Source of the DNA: Opitutaceae bacterium | GTDB lineage: Bacteria; Verrucomicrobiota; Verrucomicrobiia; Opitutales; Opitutaceae | Direction of reading: 5' to 3' | Length of the DNA: 64,000 nucleotides | Assembly (NCBI GenBank): GCA_027490995.1 | Contig: JAIXWY010000011.1 | Coordinates: 1,302,001-1,366,000, forward strand | Shown here: piece by piece, positions 62,397 to 64,000 of the stretch | Layout of the letters: every line of letters begins with the position of its first letter | How positions within the stretch are numbered: the stretch's first letter is position 1 | Notes under the pieces: model-generated | Database searches by the model: none | Seen by the model: the letters and a program-made list of their open reading frames with translations, nothing else | What the model was told of the DNA's origin: nothing | Made by a program: the position numbers and the translations under genes

Positions 62397-64000
62397 ATGC
62401 GTCACCCGCTCCTCTTTGTCGCCGTTGTCCGCCGCGTCGTCAGCGCGCGGACTGCAGCCCAACTCCTGGCGATCGGGCTGGTCTTTTCCAGCCCCGCCAA
62501 CGTCCTGCTCGCCCAGCGCGCGCCGTTCGAGGCTCCCAAGGGCGTGGTCGTCTCCGCCAGTCTCACGGCCTCGGAGATCGGCGCCGACATCCTCCGCCGC
62601 GGCGGCACCGCCGTCGATGCCGCCGTCGCTACGGGGCTTGCCCTCACGGTGACCTACCCACGGGCCGGCAACATCGGCGGCGGGGGATTCCTCCTGCTCC
62701 GACTTGAGGACGGCAGGACCACCGCGATCGACTTCCGGGAGAGAGCGCCGGCCGCCGCCACGGCCGACATGTACCTCGATGCAGCGGGACAGGTGGTGCC
62801 GGGACGCTCCACGCTCGGACACCTCGCCGCCGGCGTGCCGGGCACGGTGGCCGGGCTCGCCCTCGCTCTCGAACGCTACGGATCGGGCAAGTTCTCGTGG
62901 TCGGACTTGGTCGAACCCGCTCGCCAGCTCGCCGCCGACGGAATCACCGTGACTCCAGGTCTCGCCCGCGACCTGGTAGCCGGCGAGGGAATCTTCGAAC
63001 GTTTCCCGGAGTCTCGACGCGTCTTCCAACGCAACGGGCAGTTCTACCAAGCCGGGGAGCGCTGGATCCAACCCGAGCTCGGTCGCACCTTCGCACGCCT
63101 GCAGGAGCACGGCCCCCGCGAGTTTTACGAGGGCGAAACGGCCGCGCTGCTCGCCGACGACATGGCTCGCAATGGAGGACTGATCACCCGCGATGACCTT
63201 CGCGCGTACCGCCCAGTCGAGCGCGCCGTACTCCGCGGCTCGTACCGAGGGCACGAGATCCTCACCATGCCTCCGCCCAGCTCCGGCGGCATCGCGCTGC
63301 TACAAATGCTCGCCATGCTTGAGCCGCACGCTCTCGGCGATCTCGGCCACAACTCAACCGCACGCATCCACTTGGTCACCGAAGTGATGCGCCGCGCTTT
63401 TCGGGATCGCGCCGAATACCTTGGAGACCCGGACTTCGTCCGCGTCCCGGTCGCTGGCCTCATCGATCCTTCGTATGCACGCGGCCTCATGACACACTTT
63501 TCGCCGGACCGGGCCACACCCAGCGCTGGCCTTGCCGCCGGCACGCCGTTCGGACTCGAGCCAAATCCCGCTCCCGCCGTCAGCCGCGAGTCCTCCGAGA
63601 CCACCCACTACTCCATCGTCGATGCCGCCGGCAACGCGGTGAGCGTCACGTACACACTCAACGGACTCTTCGGATGCGGGGTCACCGTCCCCGGTGCGGG
63701 CTTCTTACTGAATAATGAAATGGACGACTTCACGTCCAAGGTCGGGGTGCGAAACATGTTCGGTCTCCTGCAGGGCGCGGCCAATGCCATCGCCCCCGGC
63801 AAGCGCCCACTGTCATCGATGACGCCGACGATCGTACTGCGCGATGGGCGCTTGTTTATGGTTACCGGGAGCCCGGGGGGACCGACGATCATCACGACCA
63901 CGCTGCACGTGATCACGCACGTCATCGACGATGCCATGAGCCTCACCCAAGCCGTGGATGCGCCGCGCTTCCACCATCAATGGATGCCCGACATTATCCG
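62397..64000 (+). CDS. ggt: Gamma-glutamyltransferase (3' truncated by the window edge)
   Basis: The frame opens at ATG 62397 and has no stop before the window ends; 534 codons are visible. A secretory N-terminus (LLAIGLVFSSPANVLLAQ) leads to KGVVVSASLTASEIGADIL, GNIGGGGFLLLR, the catalytic N-terminal nucleophile Thr402 in ETTHYSIVDAAGNAV, LSSMTPTIVLRDG and the GSPGG oxyanion loop. The proenzyme is exported and self-cleaves before the Thr to give two subunits, cleaving glutathione and other gamma-glutamyl compounds. Only about the last 40-50 residues are missing by comparison with family length. Confidence 0.95.
   Translation, partial: MRHPLLFVAVVRRVVSARTAAQLLAIGLVFSSPANVLLAQRAPFEAPKGVVVSASLTASEIGADILRRGGTAVDAAVATGLALTVTYPRAGNIGGGGFLLLRLEDGRTTAIDFRERAPAAATADMYLDAAGQVVPGRSTLGHLAAGVPGTVAGLALALERYGSGKFSWSDLVEPARQLAADGITVTPGLARDLVAGEGIFERFPESRRVFQRNGQFYQAGERWIQPELGRTFARLQEHGPREFYEGETAALLADDMARNGGLITRDDLRAYRPVERAVLRGSYRGHEILTMPPPSSGGIALLQMLAMLEPHALGDLGHNSTARIHLVTEVMRRAFRDRAEYLGDPDFVRVPVAGLIDPSYARGLMTHFSPDRATPSAGLAAGTPFGLEPNPAPAVSRESSETTHYSIVDAAGNAVSVTYTLNGLFGCGVTVPGAGFLLNNEMDDFTSKVGVRNMFGLLQGAANAIAPGKRPLSSMTPTIVLRDGRLFMVTGSPGGPTIITTTLHVITHVIDDAMSLTQAVDAPRFHHQWMPDII

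Overview
This 64 kb window is dense, high-GC chromosome from a Gram-negative, outer-membrane-bearing bacterium, most likely a verrucomicrobium of the Opitutaceae type. This is inferred from gene families and layout, not from a marker gene. Supporting signs are an alternative complex III (ActABCDEF) cluster with cbb3-like oxidase subunits, a secreted protein with tandem 'NDNW' repeats of the kind common in that group, many secreted Gfo/Idh, TIM-barrel and DUF1080 sugar proteins, LPS genes (hldD, lnt), and mostly Shine-Dalgarno-less starts preceded by pyrimidine-rich DNA. No rRNA, tRNA, IS element, phage or CRISPR array was seen.

Layout. 1-4057 (+): folD, a response-regulator/histidine-kinase hybrid, proC, hldD. 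4131-15487 (-): a long respiratory operon, read from high to low coordinates: small ORF, actA, actB, actC, actD, actE, actF, a 116-aa membrane protein, then ccoN-, ccoO- and ccoP-like genes. 15651-20168 (-): a TolC/HlyD/FtsX-permease/ATPase export operon. 20274-24127 (-): two polytopic glycosyltransferase-like proteins and a GT2 enzyme. 24259-30921: a methyltransferase, a DUF1080 protein, thrB-smpB-rpoZ, a DUF4412 protein, a repeat protein and an FMN reductase. 30922-31563 holds no conventional gene but carries a well-formed ilv-type leader peptide and attenuator. 31564-41810: an L-rhamnose isomerase-like protein, lnt, secA, a UDP-glucuronate decarboxylase, tgt, trpG, nrdR, an unknown gene and a HIT protein. 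42047-53539: sugar and amino-sugar genes (MFS symporter, two Gfo/Idh enzymes, PIG-L, NagB-PIG-L fusion, nucleotidyltransferase, TIM-barrel protein) running into a DevBCA-type exporter. 53567-64000: a second MFS gene, acyl-CoA desaturase, FAD amine oxidase, GT2, membrane pyrophosphatase, an NHL-type protein and the start of a gamma-glutamyltransferase.

How the genes fit together. ActA-F would take electrons from menaquinol or quinol to c-type cytochromes; the downstream Cco-like proteins should pass them on. However, the subunit I homologue has lost most heme and CuB ligands that can be placed by eye, so it may not reduce oxygen. HldD, Lnt, SecA, the two exporters, the GTs and the UDP-sugar enzyme all serve the envelope. 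The 44-51 kb cluster appears to process amino or oxidised sugars, partly in the periplasm.

Best leads: (1) an apparently orphan branched-chain-amino-acid attenuator at 31001-31219; (2) the ligand-poor CcoN homologue; (3) a NagB-PIG-L fusion whose deacetylase half has lost its metal ligands while an adjacent stand-alone PIG-L keeps them; (4) a tRNA-guanine transglycosylase lacking its three zinc cysteines. Comparisons with canonical family sequences are from memory and need real alignments.
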